A stretch of DNA of 64,000 nucleotides. Source: Liolophura sinensis. Its lineage: Eukaryota; Mollusca; Polyplacophora; Chitonida; Chitonidae. Where the stretch lies: NCBI RefSeq assembly GCF_032854445.1, contig NC_088304.1:34450551-34514550 (forward strand). The letters are read 5' to 3'. Shown one piece after another: positions 1-12,800 of this stretch. The translations under genes and the position numbers were made by a program. How positions within the stretch are numbered: the first letter of the stretch is position 1; each line of letters starts with the position of its first letter. The notes below the pieces were generated by a model. That model made no database searches and had not been told where the DNA came from. It saw only the letters and a program-made list of their open reading frames with translations.

Positions 1-917
1 ACTTTATTTAATGAGGGCGATTACAGAGCCGGCGAGGGAATTGCACACAGTACTAATTGTGTACTTTTCTCTAGAGCCAGGCGCGTTTGAAGCAATTTGA
101 AAGTGGTACGGCCATCGGTCGACTAGCCCAGCACAAAAGACGAGGGTCAAGGGGCCGCCTACTCCAGAAGCTTTGGATTGCCAGACAGCTGGAGAAACCA
201 TGAAATCTTTTACACAGTTGTTATCCTTACATAAATCGGTTGTAGTTTTTTGTGCTTAACAGTCTACAGTGTACATTTGTGTCACTGTGTATGAGCCTTC
301 ATTTTGTTGGTCGTCAATGAAGTGGTTCGAGTTTACTTTTGTTTTATATATATATTTTTTCACTTTTTAACGTATTTATTAAACAAAAGTGGAATGGCCA
401 TGGCCGCCATTGAGAATACATCGGCTTTTACGACAATTAACTATAATTGCATTCTGAAGGGCAAAGTTCCCATGACACAAAAGGTACATGTTCTTTTCAT
501 CTATTGATATCAAATTGTAGACAGCTATCATAACTTGGCTTCACAACCGGAACGTTCGTCAAGGCAGACATATGTCTGTGAGAGACCTTATAAAGATTCT
601 CCATTTCGGTGTGGAGGAGGTGAGCAAATATCACCGTTAATTAATTGGTTGATGTTTGTGACGTCTGATGACACTCCAGCGCGTGAGGCTGGCCTAAGTT
701 CGAGTTCTTCATCCAGGATGGGATTTTAGCAGACGGTCGATAGACGGCTGGTCATGTGACATCAAAACGTTTATAAGTCCTCCTTAAATGTATGTATATA
801 TGTACGCTTGGCGTTTTGCCTCGTACTTTTTAGTCATATTACAATGAGGAAGCATTAGATGCTCCTCGTATGAATCTATATAAACAACATTGATGTTGTT
901 TAGAAGTTTTCAGATTT
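1..917. other. Gene-free left edge
   Basis: No open frame here resembles a protein family, and codon structure is absent. The stretch contains one copy of a dispersed repeat (512-775, listed separately). The first 30 bases vaguely resemble the 3' end of the LINE at 6.4 kb (a 'ctttatttaatgagg' block), so the window may open inside another decayed LINE tail, but the similarity is too short to call. Confidence 0.5.
512..775 (+). repeat. Dispersed repeat, copy 1 (pair of 5929-6190)
   Basis: This segment and 5929-6190 align over about 260 bases. Shared blocks include 'tgtgagagaccttataaaga', 'gttaattaattggttgatg', 'tctgatgacactcca' and the 'cttcatcc' to 'gacgatcgatag' end. The copies differ by many substitutions and small indels, so they are old dispersed copies and not a recent tandem duplication. 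No coding capacity, tRNA-like head or terminal inverted repeats were seen, so the class is unknown. Confidence 0.75.
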
Positions 918-1662
918 TGGACCGTATGGAAATACGGGGTGATATTGGACAGTGTGGAAGTAGGGGGTGATATCGGCCAGTATGTAAGTTGGATATGATT
1001 TCGGGCGGTATGTAAGTGTGCGAATAATTTCGGACGGTATATATGTTGCGGATGACTTCGGGCGGTATGTAAGTTGGGGATGATTTTGGGCGGTATGTAA
1101 GTTGGGGATGATTTTGGGCGGTATGTAAGTTGGGGATGACTTCGGACGGTATGTAAGTTGGGGATGATTTTGGGCGGTATGTAAGTTGGGGATGATTTCG
1201 GGCGGTATGTAAGTTGGGGATAATTTCGGTCGGTATGTAAGTTGGGGATAATTTCGGACGGTATGTAAGTTGGGGATAATTTCGGGCGGTATGTAAGTTG
1301 GGGATGATTTCGGGCGGTATGTAAGTTAGGGATAATTTCGGGCGGTATGTAAGTTGGGGATGACTTCGGGCGGTATGTAAGTTGGGGATGATTTCGGGCG
1401 GTATGTAAGTTGGGGATGATTTCGGGCGGTATGTAAGTTGGGGATAATTTTGGACGGTATGTAAGTTGGGGATGATTTCGGGCGGTATGTAAGTTGGGGA
1501 TAATTTTGGACGGTATGTAAGTTGGGGATGACTTCGGGCGGTATGTAAGTTGGGGATGATTTCGGGCGGTATGTAAGTTAGGGATAATTTCGGGCGGTAT
1601 GTAAGTTGGGGATGATTTCGGGCGGTATGTAAGTTGGGGATGATTTCGGGCGGTATGTAAGT
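918..1662 (+). repeat. 28-bp minisatellite, about 26 copies
   Basis: Tandem array of a 28-base unit whose core reads 'cgggcggtatgtaagttggg' followed by 'gatgattt'. The first three or four units are degenerate and the rest are highly similar, differing mainly at 'gatgattt/gataattt/gatgactt' and 'gggcgg/ggacgg'. Three units equal 84 bases, so a minus-strand frame stays open for 258 codons with a 28-residue period. That frame is a by-product of the repeat and not a gene. Every well-preserved unit carries the string 'tatgtaagt', which matches a 5' splice donor. Confidence 0.95.
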
Positions 1663-2696
1663 CACGGTTTCTTCAGCCCTCATCAACCGATGTGTCCAAC
1701 TCTATGGTTGCCATCTCCTTATAACTTTGTTTACTTATCCTTTGAATTAATTCTCTCAAAAGTTTATGAAGCCCTTAATATGATCTGCTGTTGATGAACA
1801 TTTAACACTTTAGTGAGCTACCACTTTCCCATTGGTTATAAAATTCATCTAAATAGATGAAGTTATAAGATGATCTTTTTTCCAGTGTACCAAGAAACTG
1901 TCATCCATAATACATGTGAAAGCAGTAAACAGCAGTTCTTTCGAACAACTCCTCATGGCTGCAAAACACACCTTAAAATCATTTGTCTCCGTATTAGAAA
2001 AGCTTCGAAAAGCAAAACTATTGTTTTCCTTCCGTGTATATATTGAGCAATATGCTAGATATAATAATTTCTCACTCGGCGTCCGAGCAACTCAATCTCA
2101 AATCGCGATAGTCTACAACACCTCATGACTGCACAACATCCTAGTTGTGGAAAAGTGAAAGTAAAGCTTCACTACTTGGAAACTTACTTGCTGATGGCTC
2201 ACTTTTTGAGAGATATGTACAAGTTACACTAGTTGACTGAGCCAATAGGCTAAAACCGTAGACAACAATGGATCCATTTAAGTATGCTTTCCATAAGCTT
2301 CTGCATGCGAATAATTTTTTCCTGCGACCGTAACACATTTTTCTTTTCACACAATGGAGTACCCAAAATATTCAGAGCTGAAAAGTCGAGGAAATTCAAG
2401 GAATTAGCAACGTTTTTCCTTAGAGTGCTAATCCTGATCGACAGGCTGGGTACCCAGCTTAGCTACATTCTTTATCGCTTTTAACGTTACTTTATCAGCT
2501 TCAACTCGAGTATGTTCATGACCGACATCATGGCCCTCCTGGTTAAGGTTATTGATGAAAACAAGCAACATTTACTCTAACCTGTACCACCTTGTCTACG
2601 TGTTGAGCACAATCGTCTGAAAGCTGCATCCAGAATGACAATTGTGACTTACTGCAAAATTTCAAAATTGGAACAAGAATACCTTATGGCTATATG
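1663..2696. other. Gene-free stretch
   Basis: A+T-rich non-coding sequence. Open frames are below 70 codons and none resembles a known protein. No repeat structure was recognised. Confidence 0.5.
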
Positions 2697-2937
2697 AATT
2701 TATTTACTTACATGACTGACTCAAGAATGTATACAACGGCAGCCAGCATTACGGTGGGAAGAAACCAGGCATACCCCTGGAAGACCACAACCATCCGTAG
2801 TATGCAGGCTGACCTCCTCACGTATACGACCGGGGAGGAAGCTGATATGACCTGAACTTGAACTCCCAGTGACCTTTTGTGAAAGGCTCCTGGTATATAG
2901 TACCGCGCCAGAACGTTAACCACTTGGCCAATGAGGA
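2697..2937 (-). mobile_element. SINE-A copy (tRNA-derived), diverged
   Basis: Read on the minus strand, it starts with a tRNA-like head with an A-box-like 'ggccaagtggttaacg' and a B-box-like 'gagttcaagttc'. It continues through the family body ('cctccccggtcg', 'ggatggttgtggt', 'cctggtttcttcccaccgta', 'atgctggctgccgt') and ends in an (A/T)-rich 'gtaaataaatt' tail. The same body is present at 23243, 41576 and 55646. Divergence is high and no clear target-site duplication was seen. Confidence 0.75.
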
Positions 2938-5050
2938 CCGGATGCATACATTTTCTGACAGACAGTTAATTTATAGTTCTTGTCGGAAGGGACTTCGTCT
3001 TATCAAAATGATTTTACTCAAATGTGGAATAATTGCAGTGCAGCTCATCATTTACATTTAGAAAATGTTTTGTCGTAGAATTGAAGAAATGTGCCTAAGA
3101 TATAGGCATTATTTACATGCATAGCGTAAGATAGATTGTTGTACAGAAAACGGTCAATATCTGTAAATACAGATCATAAGTTGTTCATTCGCGTTTTGCA
3201 TTTCCATTGGGAAATCTTCGTGGCGAGTTCACAGAGACTGGCGCAATAAAACTTGATCCTGGTGTGAGATTTGAGATCACTTGTGATCCGTGCGAAAGAG
3301 ATCTGGATATTTCATCGACCATTTCACTAATTTACACAGATAAACCGCACACAAAGGCATAAGGCTTGATGGACTTTATCCTGGTTTCTGTAGGGGACAG
3401 AGGAGTTTCGAGTTCGAATCTTTTTGTCGTTGAAGGTAAAAACAGTTCTCCTGAATCATGTGAATTGTGACAAATGTTAGACAATATTTGTAGACATTAA
3501 TTTACCCGTCACCTGCCTCACTGTGTTCTCAAGGTACAAACGACACGTCTTTCTTTCGAAATTTCTGAAATTTACAAACGTTCAGGTTCTCAACTTTCAC
3601 CGTCGCTTGTCTGCTCTAAATAACTTTTTGCGACACTGTTTGCGGACAGCCATGTTATAGTAAATGTGATCCTGCCTTAGTTGCTTAATATGTTTGACAG
3701 GTCACATGATACAGTTGGACTTTTTTACCTTTAGCGATTAAAAAGTTCGAACGCGAAACTTTCCTATCAGAGCCTTTGCTCGGCCTTACTATCCGTGGAG
3801 TCTTGCTAGGGACAGGCTGTCGACGACCCAGTGTTACCGTTTGCGCAGTGTTAACCTGGACGAAGACCATTGGTCTTCCAATGATATGTGTACATCATAA
3901 ATCGGAAAGATATTAAGTAACATGCCAAAGTTCAATGGTTTACGCCTAGCAGTCTGTTTTCTGTTTATTGTTTAACTGCAATATTCTTGATTACAAGACC
4001 TTCAGCAACAATTAAACAATTTATTAAATAATGCTTCTGTATTGATTTTTCTCGCTTAATAATAAAGCTGTGCGTTCTGTGTAAATTTCAAATGGACTTA
4101 CACTGGGCAGTGTGTGTGTAAATGGTCATTGATGTGTAAATGCACGCGAAAACAGAGCTGTAAGATGTGTCCGTGTTGACAGGTATGATAGTAAACGGTG
4201 AACCGTATAGACATGTAAGATAGTAAACTGTGAACCAACAATTTCATTTTGTCACAGACCAAGAAGACTGAAGATTTGGACATATGGTTATAGATTTTGT
4301 TTAAAATACAACAGAGTTGTTTTTGTTTAAGATACAACCAATTAGATGAAATATCAGGAAAGATTTAGTGACATGATTAAATTCTGTGCTGCTTTAATCA
4401 CATACGCCGCCTGACAGTCTGAATTATAACTCGTAGCCAATTATACATAGCTCCGCATTATTAAGCCTTTCGATTTCCTCCTCGAGAACGGTACAACTGT
4501 CATGAATTATTGGTTTAGAGACAGAAAGTAATGTTTTATTCAACCACGACTTCCACCTCACCTTCCCCACCTCATCCCAGCATTAACAGATAACTCCCTC
4601 TCTAATGTAGCCTGCGTGGAAGTCCAAATGTTTGTGCTTCCATAATAAACACCCTTGTGCAGCATTACCAAAGACGCCATGAATCTGCCAGCTGTTAACG
4701 TTAGGTATCCACAAACTGCAATATTATAAAAGAAAAACAGGATTTTTTCTCCGCATCACGTAATCCGTAATTAGCCCTTATGGCGATTTATTGTCCTGCT
4801 TGATCTACAAGCAAAATTGTCTCCGAAAATCACTCATACCGTGGAAATTCCTTTTCGTTTTTGTTTCTCTGATCTACTGTCAGCTTCCCGGATGTGGATA
4901 TTTGTTTAACATCTGTAAATGCACCTGCTAATCTTTGTGTTGATATGACATCACTAAAAACTATGGATATAAATATAACCAAATAAAGCCTTAAGGAAAC
5001 TTCCTAATCTCGTGATAGACCCGACAGAAGATTTTATACGATGCTCTATA
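2938..5050. other. Gene-free stretch
   Basis: No convincing exon on either strand. An imperfect direct repeat of about 30 bases occurs around 4160-4240 ('gataGTAAAC.GTGAACC' motif twice). Otherwise this is unremarkable A+T-rich sequence. Confidence 0.5.
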
Positions 5051-5293
5051 CACTAAAAAAATTAATCCGTTAATTTTAACACAAAGTCTGTTGCCAGTGA
5101 TGCTAGAATATATTCTATTATTATAAGACAATTCTGTCATATTCAACATAAGGCTCAGATAGAACCTTTACGAGGAACTGGTAGAATACAGGTGTTATAT
5201 TTAACGGAATAATCTACTGCAATTAAGAATACATTCTAGCATCACTCAGAGAACAGACTTTCAGTTAAAATTAACGGATTAACTTTTTGAGTG
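5051..5293. mobile_element. Palindromic MITE, copy 1
   Basis: The element reads from 'cactaaaaaaattaatccg' to 'cggattaactttttgagtg', so its ends are inverted repeats. The inverted arms extend inward through 'ttaattttaac', 'agtctgtt' and 'gatgctagaat', giving a near-palindromic 243-bp element without coding capacity. It is flanked on both sides by TA, the target duplication typical of Tc1/mariner-type elements. A second copy lies at 63155-63414. Confidence 0.85.
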
Positions 5294-6374
5294 TAGTGTA
5301 ACAATAAATACTAAACAATCAGACCTGAATTAAAAGTTATAAATCTAACTGTCTCTCCAAATGCATCTGAGAAAAGTTACTGAATGAAAATCTAGCATCA
5401 AATAACGCATATCAAAGGGGACAAGGTGAGTTAATAAATACATGTATAGTACAGTTATGGCGTAATGCACAAATGTATCTGTCATGTAGGATAGTATTTT
5501 CACGGGTTTGGTCAATTGTTTCAAGAGAATGACGCCTTGGCTCGCTTAGCCAATCAGCCCTTTTACCACAGATAGTGTAATAACTACAATCTCTGTAGTA
5601 GCTAATCAGACCCATGAAAGACGGACGAGGAGATTTCGTTCTTCCGGGCGGACTGTGTCGTGGTTGTGTTCTTGCCTCTCGGTAGTGTGCGGCTCATAAA
5701 AATTAACAATGTCCCGGGTTTGCAGTTCGCTCCGACATTGGCGAAGAGAACGTAACTACACTATCGATCGTAAAAAGCAATTTTTTATGAGTAGCCTACG
5801 GCTGTGGAGCACTTTCTTCCACCTTTTTTTTTAACTTTCTCAGCACAATTTATTGTTATTTGTACTGGCAGTTCCAATGGCATCAAAAGATACACGCTCT
5901 TCTCTCCCATTACCGTCAAATTATCCTCAAACTGTAGACAGCTTATCACGACTTCACTGCACAACCGGAATATCTGTCATGGCAAGAGAGACCTTATCTG
6001 TGAGAGACCTTATAAAGATTCCCCATTCAAGTGTGGAGTAGGTAAGCAAATATCATCGTTAATTAATTGGTTGATGTGTGTGATGTCTGATGACACTCCA
6101 ACGCGTGCGGCTGACAGGAAGTACGAATTCTTCATCCGAGATGAGATTTTAGGCTAGCAGACGATCGATAGAGCTCAGGTCACGTGTCACTATACTGCCA
6201 TGGCTCTCCGAATAATGATTATAAACACCTTCCCAGAGGTCATGACTTTCACGATTCGCTTTTAGAATATTTCTGCATGTAAAATACACTGTTGCTATAA
6301 TTAATGACCCCTGACGCAGAAGATGTACGCCTTCATTGTTTGGATCATACGGCTCCCTCTCCACATAACTTGAC
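5294..6374. other. Gene-free stretch with one dispersed repeat
   Basis: No host gene was seen. It contains the second copy of the 260-bp dispersed repeat (5929-6190). The remainder shows no recognisable coding exon or repeat. Confidence 0.5.
5929..6190 (+). repeat. Dispersed repeat, copy 2 (pair of 512-775)
   Basis: Same family and orientation as 512-775, sharing 'tgtgagagaccttataaaga', 'gttaattaattggttgatg' and 'tctgatgacactccaacgcg'. A 117-codon open frame overlapping this copy (5804-6157) is not conserved in the other copy, which argues against coding. Confidence 0.75.
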
Positions 6375-9300
6375 CCCCGTTTTGTGAGTGTAATGTAATG
6401 CAATGTAATGCTTTATTTGTTTAATGAGGATTCCCCACAGCCCAATGACCACTCGGGGGTCTCCTCGACAACATATAACATATGTACAGGACAAAACAAG
6501 GAATTGGTTACAAACACAAATAAAAAGAAATGATACCGATAGATAACAGACCGAATAAACCATACACATATGTATGTAATATATGCAACAACAAAAGTAT
6601 TTACACTACAAAAGAATGAAACATACCATATGTAATAAAATGAGGCTATAATGCAAGGACATAATGACTACTTACTGAAATAATATTTATCATTTAATAT
6701 AAGAAGAAATTTCAATGCTACCCATCGATTTAAAATCTCTTTGATTCTGCAATAAATTTATGCACAGTTTTTAGGACAATTTTGTTTTCATCAGGTTTTA
6801 GTTCATCGGATCCAAATAATACTATATTACAAATATATTTTGAACACAAAGGAATAAATATTGTGTAGTTTACGCCTGGAGACATTGTGGATGTAATTTG
6901 TTCGAGCATATGTTTCTTTGAGTGGCATATTTGGGGCATTCAAAGAAATAATGAAGTGCATTTTCACATAAATGATTACAATTCGGGCACGCCCGAACTT
7001 TGCTTCAATTATACTTAAAAAGATCGGCATTTAGAGCGCTAAAACTCGTTCTCATTCGGTATTGAATAACAGAGTGGTAGGAAACGAACATTTTGTACAG
7101 TCCAGTGAGTTCTTTATTTTTCTTGAAAAACAGAAATTGCTTTATTATTCTAATTGAGGCATTGCGGGTATGAGACGGTAAAATGTTCCAATCTTTGGCA
7201 GTTTGGGGGAAGAAAGAGGAGGAAAATAAATGAATGCGAGTTTTAAAAAGTCGAACATTGTCCCCGTTTCGAAGGTTGTATGTGTTTGTATCAGTGGTAT
7301 TTCTGCCGTCTAATATCCTTTTTAGATAAGGCCGAGAAAGTCCATTTACAATTTTTCGGAAGAGTAGAATTCTATGGCATCGACGTCGATTATGTAAAGA
7401 TTCCCATTTGAGTTCATTTAATAAACTATTGTATGACGTCTGACGTAATCCTCCAGTACATAGTAATATCGCGTGTAGAAAGAAAGTGCTTTATGTCCTG
7501 TTTGATTTCTTTACTACAGCTCGAATGTGTTCGTCCCACTTACCATTATATAGCAGAATGACGCTGGGGTGTTTGTGGGACCGAACGCTCCTTACATTAA
7601 CACCGTTTAAATACAAATTAGGATCACAAGGGTTACATTTTAAAGATATAAGCAAGTAAACAGTTTTAAGAGCGTTAGAGTTAACAACCCATTGACTTGC
7701 CCATTTTGACAAACGATCAAGATCTCGATTTAGTTCAGCCTCCGAGTCACTCAAACTATTGATCCCTTACAATAGTGACGTGTCGTCGGCAAAAATGTTA
7801 ATATCACTTTTTTGTTTGTAATAATATCATTTACAAATATTAAGTAAAGTAATGGACCTAGTACAGAACCCTGAGGTAGTCCACAGGAAATAGGTATGGC
7901 ATCTGATTCTGATCCATTAATACAGACCTTGATTTTTCTATCAGTCTCACCACGATATGGCGGAAATATTGCCGATGTGGCGTTAAGCCATATTCATTCA
8001 TTCATTCATTCAATCAGTCAGATAGTCATTCAGCCAAGAAAGTAATGGATCTCCAATACCAAAATGCTCCAACTTAAACAGAAGACCTTTATGCCAAACT
8101 TTATCAAATGCTTTACTCACATCAAGAAAGATCATACACATTTCATTTCCCTTGTCAAAGCTTTGATATATTTTATGTACTATCTTCAGTAACTGATATA
8201 TGGTAGAGTCCCCTTGTTTGAATCCAGAGTTGTTCGGTATTAGAAGATCGTTACTGATACAATACTCATACAGGTGTTTATATACAACTTTCTCCAATAC
8301 CTTAGAAAGCGAAGGTTGTAGAGATACTGGTCGATAGTCATGTCTATCCCCTTTCTTAAATACTGGAATAACACGACAGACTTTCCATGAAGTGGGCTAT
8401 ACCCCAGAGTGTAAAGAAAAATTAAATAGTTTAGTTAGAGATGGAGCAATACTTTCAGCACTATGTTTGAGTATAAAGTTACTTATACCATCACAACCAG
8501 ACGCTTTTCTTGTACTTAGGTTTTTAGGTAAATAAGTCACCTCCTTCTCACAGGTTTGCATGCAAAGAAGTCCTGAGTTGGTAAGGTGTGTAAGAGGGGG
8601 TAAATCAGGTACTGTTTGCGGTAGAATTGAATGGGGGGCAAATAAACTGCAGAATTCATAGGCTTTGTCGTTGTTGTTCGACACGTTTTTACCATTAAGA
8701 TTAAGAGGAGGGATTGTGGGCTTTGCTTTTGGGCCTAATAAAGATTTCATCACTGACCAGTACGTTTTTTTTATCTAGTTGAGGGTCAAATAATTGAAGT
8801 TTTAAATTTGCGGAATAACGCAGTATTGCATTAGGTTTGAACTTTTTAAAGCATCTTTTTCTGATCCGTAGTTTAAAACGAACATCACTCGTCAGCCAGG
8901 GTTTGTCACGAGGGCGAATTGTGACAGTTTTGTTTGGTATACATTCGTTACAACATGATAGGAATAATTTATTCCAAACATAAACTTTGTCATTAATGTC
9001 AGCAAGGATTTCATCTATTACATCCCATGGCGTAATAGATAGAAGATGACATAAATCTACTAAGTCGGCACATTTGTAGTCCCAAACATGCCTTTTGCAA
9101 GTCTTAGGTCTGTCACATCGGGTGATTTGTAATGTACAATAGGCAGTACAGTGGTGAAGATTGGGAAGTGGTGCCGCCACACCATAGTCGTCAATATGTT
9201 CAATACTGCCAGTAATGATTAGGTCTAATATATAACCACTTTCGTCGGTATACCCAGTGGGTTCATCGATAAGTTGAAAGAGGTTGTTTCCCGTGATCAA

Positions 9301-9880
9301 GTCATACAAACTCAGTTTTAGTTCACTCTTGACGTGGAAGTCGTGCCATTTGATACATTTGTCATTGAAATCTCCCAAAATTAATAGTACGTCTGGATTT
9401 TCTGTTAAAACAGATGTGATAGAATCATGTAAGTTATTAATGAAAACCTCCCGTTCATTAGCAGATTGATTGGGCGGGCAATTACAGACAGCAATAAAAA
9501 CATGTTTTTCATGACAATCCACATTGACCCACACCGTTTCGTTTTCATTTTCCAAATCATTTCGTCGAGTTACATTAAGACATGTTTTACAGTAATTAGC
9601 TACTCCTCCTCCATGCTTATTCCTATTTTTTCTTTCTACAAAATACCCATGAATATTCATTAATTCGTCTGAAATTTCACAACTTAGCCAGGTTTCACTA
9701 ACACAGATAAAGTCATAGTCATATCTGCGAGGTGGAACAGTTGATATCTCATCTACTTTGAAGTACGAGGAAAGCTGGTCATAGCCTTGAGCAAGTAAAC
9801 TCCTTGAGTTAATGTGACAACACGACAAGTTATTCCGATGGGAAGGCCCTGGGTTACTGTGTACATCACCTCATTTCAGC
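6375..9880 (-). mobile_element. Non-LTR retrotransposon (CR1/L2/jockey-like LINE), decayed
   Basis: Minus-strand remains of a LINE second ORF, read in order. Near 9870 there is an 'NPGPS' leader motif. An endonuclease/exonuclease/phosphatase domain follows (9830-8760), with 'CHINSRSL', 'SETWL', a Gly-Gly-Gly site, 'LILGDFN' and a terminal 'LHHC' where Asp-His is usual. Next is the 'LSTRKASGCDGI' region (about 8500-8450), then reverse transcriptase motif A 'FLDVSKAFDKVW' (about 8150-8100), motif B 'LPQGSVLGPLLY' (about 7880-7850) and motif C 'FADD' (7783-7794). The C-terminal region (about 7430-6900) ends in a Cys/His cluster of the form CPNC...C...H..F..C. The 3' end near 6380-6415 has repeated 'ATTAC/ATTGC' units. 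Frameshifts, in-frame stops and an inserted SINE fragment make it inactive. No ORF1 was found. Confidence 0.95.
7947..8012 (-). mobile_element. SINE-B 3'-end fragment inserted in the LINE
   Basis: A 66-bp block that ends in (ATTC)n and carries 'gatgtggcgttaagcc' is flanked on both sides by the 7-base direct repeat ATCAGTC (7940-7946 and 8013-8019). It interrupts the reverse transcriptase reading frame between the 'SWLNDYLTD' segment and the 'KVCINGSES' segment, which are adjacent in intact elements. The 'gttaagcc' plus tetranucleotide tail resembles the tail of the SINE-B copy at 18990-19330. This is read as a 5'-truncated SINE (or LINE 3' end) insertion with a target-site duplication. Confidence 0.8.
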
Positions 9881-12800
9881 AAAAGGATCACATATACAAT
9901 AAGCGAGTAGTACAATTAGACAGGACACTTAAAGCACATAGTGCCAGAATACCAGAGTAAGAAGTTAATACAATGAAGATAGATTTCATATCAGCAAATA
10001 ATTTTAAATACTTAAGAAGGTGTTGATATTGTTTAAAATATAAAAAACTGAACCAGGCCCCAATAGCCATCCTATACTGGCTTAAGTTATCCATGGTAGG
10101 TACACATTGAACTTTTCCAGACATAAAAGCACATGCTCGATAATTTTTCCAACATGAACATACAAAACGGGAAGTGCAAACGAATACATTTGGTAATATT
10201 CACAAATAAATCTTCCTTACAAATATTTTTATAAGCAGTAGAAATTTAACCATAACAAGAACATAATATTCAGTAAGTAGAGAAAAGGAAAATTGTGATA
10301 TTTACACTGAGACATGGAAATTTGTTATCAAGCATCGCTGTGAAATCCTTCATGAATGATTTGTTTAGGAAAAGATACAGAAAAATAGAGATATAGTATA
10401 GAATGCAATCGCGATCAGTGCTGACGAGATTAATCAAATAAACATATTGAAAAAAAAACACGAAAAACACAAAAACGTGTCATCGCATGACAAAAGGGAT
10501 ACTGTCCAATTACTCTACGACTGCGTCTGTATGCCAAGTCCATGCGACTTAATTACTGGGCGGACAAAAACGCGTGGCGATAAACAGTAGGTATACGACA
10601 CAGCTTTGGTGACGGGGGTGAAAATAGGCTTCATTTAGAACGGTTATAAAATATACCCGTATTAAACGCAGGTCTGAAGTACATTTTAAAAGCATGTCTG
10701 TAGTACATTTTAAAAGCAGGTCTGTAGTACATTTTAAAAGCAGGTCTGTCCTCATTTTGTTTATGTCACAGTCAGTAAAGCATGCAGCCACGGATTGCCA
10801 CACAAGTCAAAAACTAAAGGCTCTGTGTAAGAGTAAGTGTTTGAATACTGAGATAAATTATATCAAAAAGATAAAATGAAATAAATCCCAGGCTACCATT
10901 CCGACACATGCCTGATTAGGCGCACCAGTGAAATATAAACCTTCAATATACTTGTGAATTGATAGAGGTGAAATCGAATAAAGACTAACGTTTTGTGATT
11001 GTATTACAGCTGGACCCTGCCAGTCTTATACAGATTGCTGAATGACGAATAATTCGCCAAAACCCTGACAGATACAAGCTCCTTTGAACAGTTTAACATT
11101 TACTGCTTTGTTTTTAGAAAGCCTCCACTGACGAATGACGTCTTTTCTTAGTAATACCATCGTAACAGCCTTTTCGTTTCACTCAACCGAACAGCCGAAA
11201 TAAAAAAAAAATGAAGAAATTCTTGCAACGTTCTCCGATTTTCCTATTACATGTTAACACACATCGATCGCTTGTGTATCCAGCATGCCCACATTCCCCA
11301 CGCCGCTTTTAATGTTAAACTGTTGAATCTTTTGAGCCTAAAACGGAACGATATACTCCTGTTAAAGGTGCTTAATCGAAACAGACCAGATTTACAATAA
11401 AACTGATCACCTCGCCCGCATGTATACGACATGGTTAAATCAGGGTCTTTGGATAATCCCAGGTAATCCTGCCTGTACACAAAAAAAATATGTCCATGCT
11501 TTAAATTCTATAACTAGGCTACTGACAACACCCGTCTACTCAATGACTTTTTTTTTCCAATTTGGGCCTTGTCGTGTTTAGTCACGAACACATTTAGAAT
11601 GATAAATTGCATACTGGTATTTCCATTATGTCGGCAACAATACAACACTGATGTAAATTTATCCGCACACACAGTTGTTTAAATAATATACAAGGCAATA
11701 CTAATATACCCATATCCAAAGTGATCTTATGCAAATCTGGAATATATGTACCGTGGCACATTTAAAAAGCATTTGAAAAGATATTGCCATTAAACCTAAA
11801 AACTATGTCATAGATAACTGCGTCATAAATTTCTATAACACAATCGATATCTTTAAAAACTGTAATCAGAAATATCTCCTTTAGTGATTTGAATTTCCAC
11901 TGGGAAATCTTGCAAAGATTCTCCCAATAAAACCTAATTTGGAATGACATTTGAAATCGCATGAGTGAAACGTGGATATTTGGGAAAGCTATTATTCCCC
12001 TTAACAATACACTATGTTGTATCTTGTACGGAGGAAAATCTGTGTGTAAGGTTTTGTATTAGGAACCTCAACCCCACTCTATGATTCTTAATGTGTTGGA
12101 TTATTTGATTCTTGTGATAGTGTTCTATCGTTGTTTTCAACAATATTTCAAAGATCAGCAATTTACTCCGAGCTCTACTGTTTTCTCTAACAATAACATG
12201 GCCGCCCTCATATATGTAAATGCAGCTGAATAATTCTTTATAATTCTTTTCACCAGTTAAATAAAATATTTAAACACTACATTTAAATCAGGACAACAGA
12301 CACAAGAGTGCATCAATCCGAACGACAGTAACACAAAAAAGGTATTTAAAGTAAAATATATAGTTGCAGCAATGACAAGGGACTTTGTTCATGATGTTTT
12401 ATGATATCAAATAAATGGTGTTGTTTCATTGACCTAATTCGGCAATCTTTCTTTCTTGAGACCGATGCCTCAATCTCTTGGTCATAGGAATTTATCATCA
12501 AAAATCGTCAAAACTCGACACTTGACAGCGCGGCCCAACCCCCACTGTATGTTTACGCGACTTCCTTTTCTGTACAGAGCTACTTGAAATCTTGCCGTAA
12601 GTGACCATTCCGCGAATAGTATTTATAAATTTCGAAAGGCTTTGTGTTGACTTGGGATTTGGTCTGGATCACTATAACCTTGTGAGTAAGTCTGAAAAAG
12701 TTCGGGATCACAAAAAGAGATGAATTACCGAACAATTTTCGCTTCTGCTATTTCCGTTACCTCGTGCTGGCAAAATCGGTTTTATTTAAACGAGACTGGG

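Noticed and set aside
918-1662. CRISPR-like array
   Set aside because: Units are contiguous with no unique spacers and the genome is eukaryotic.
910-1686. 258-residue minus-strand open frame with Pro/Tyr-rich repeats
   Set aside because: By-product of the 28-bp minisatellite (84-base super-period). No gene context.
8397-9828. Endonuclease and RT open frames as host genes
   Set aside because: They are consecutive pieces of one decayed LINE, with frameshifts and a SINE insertion.
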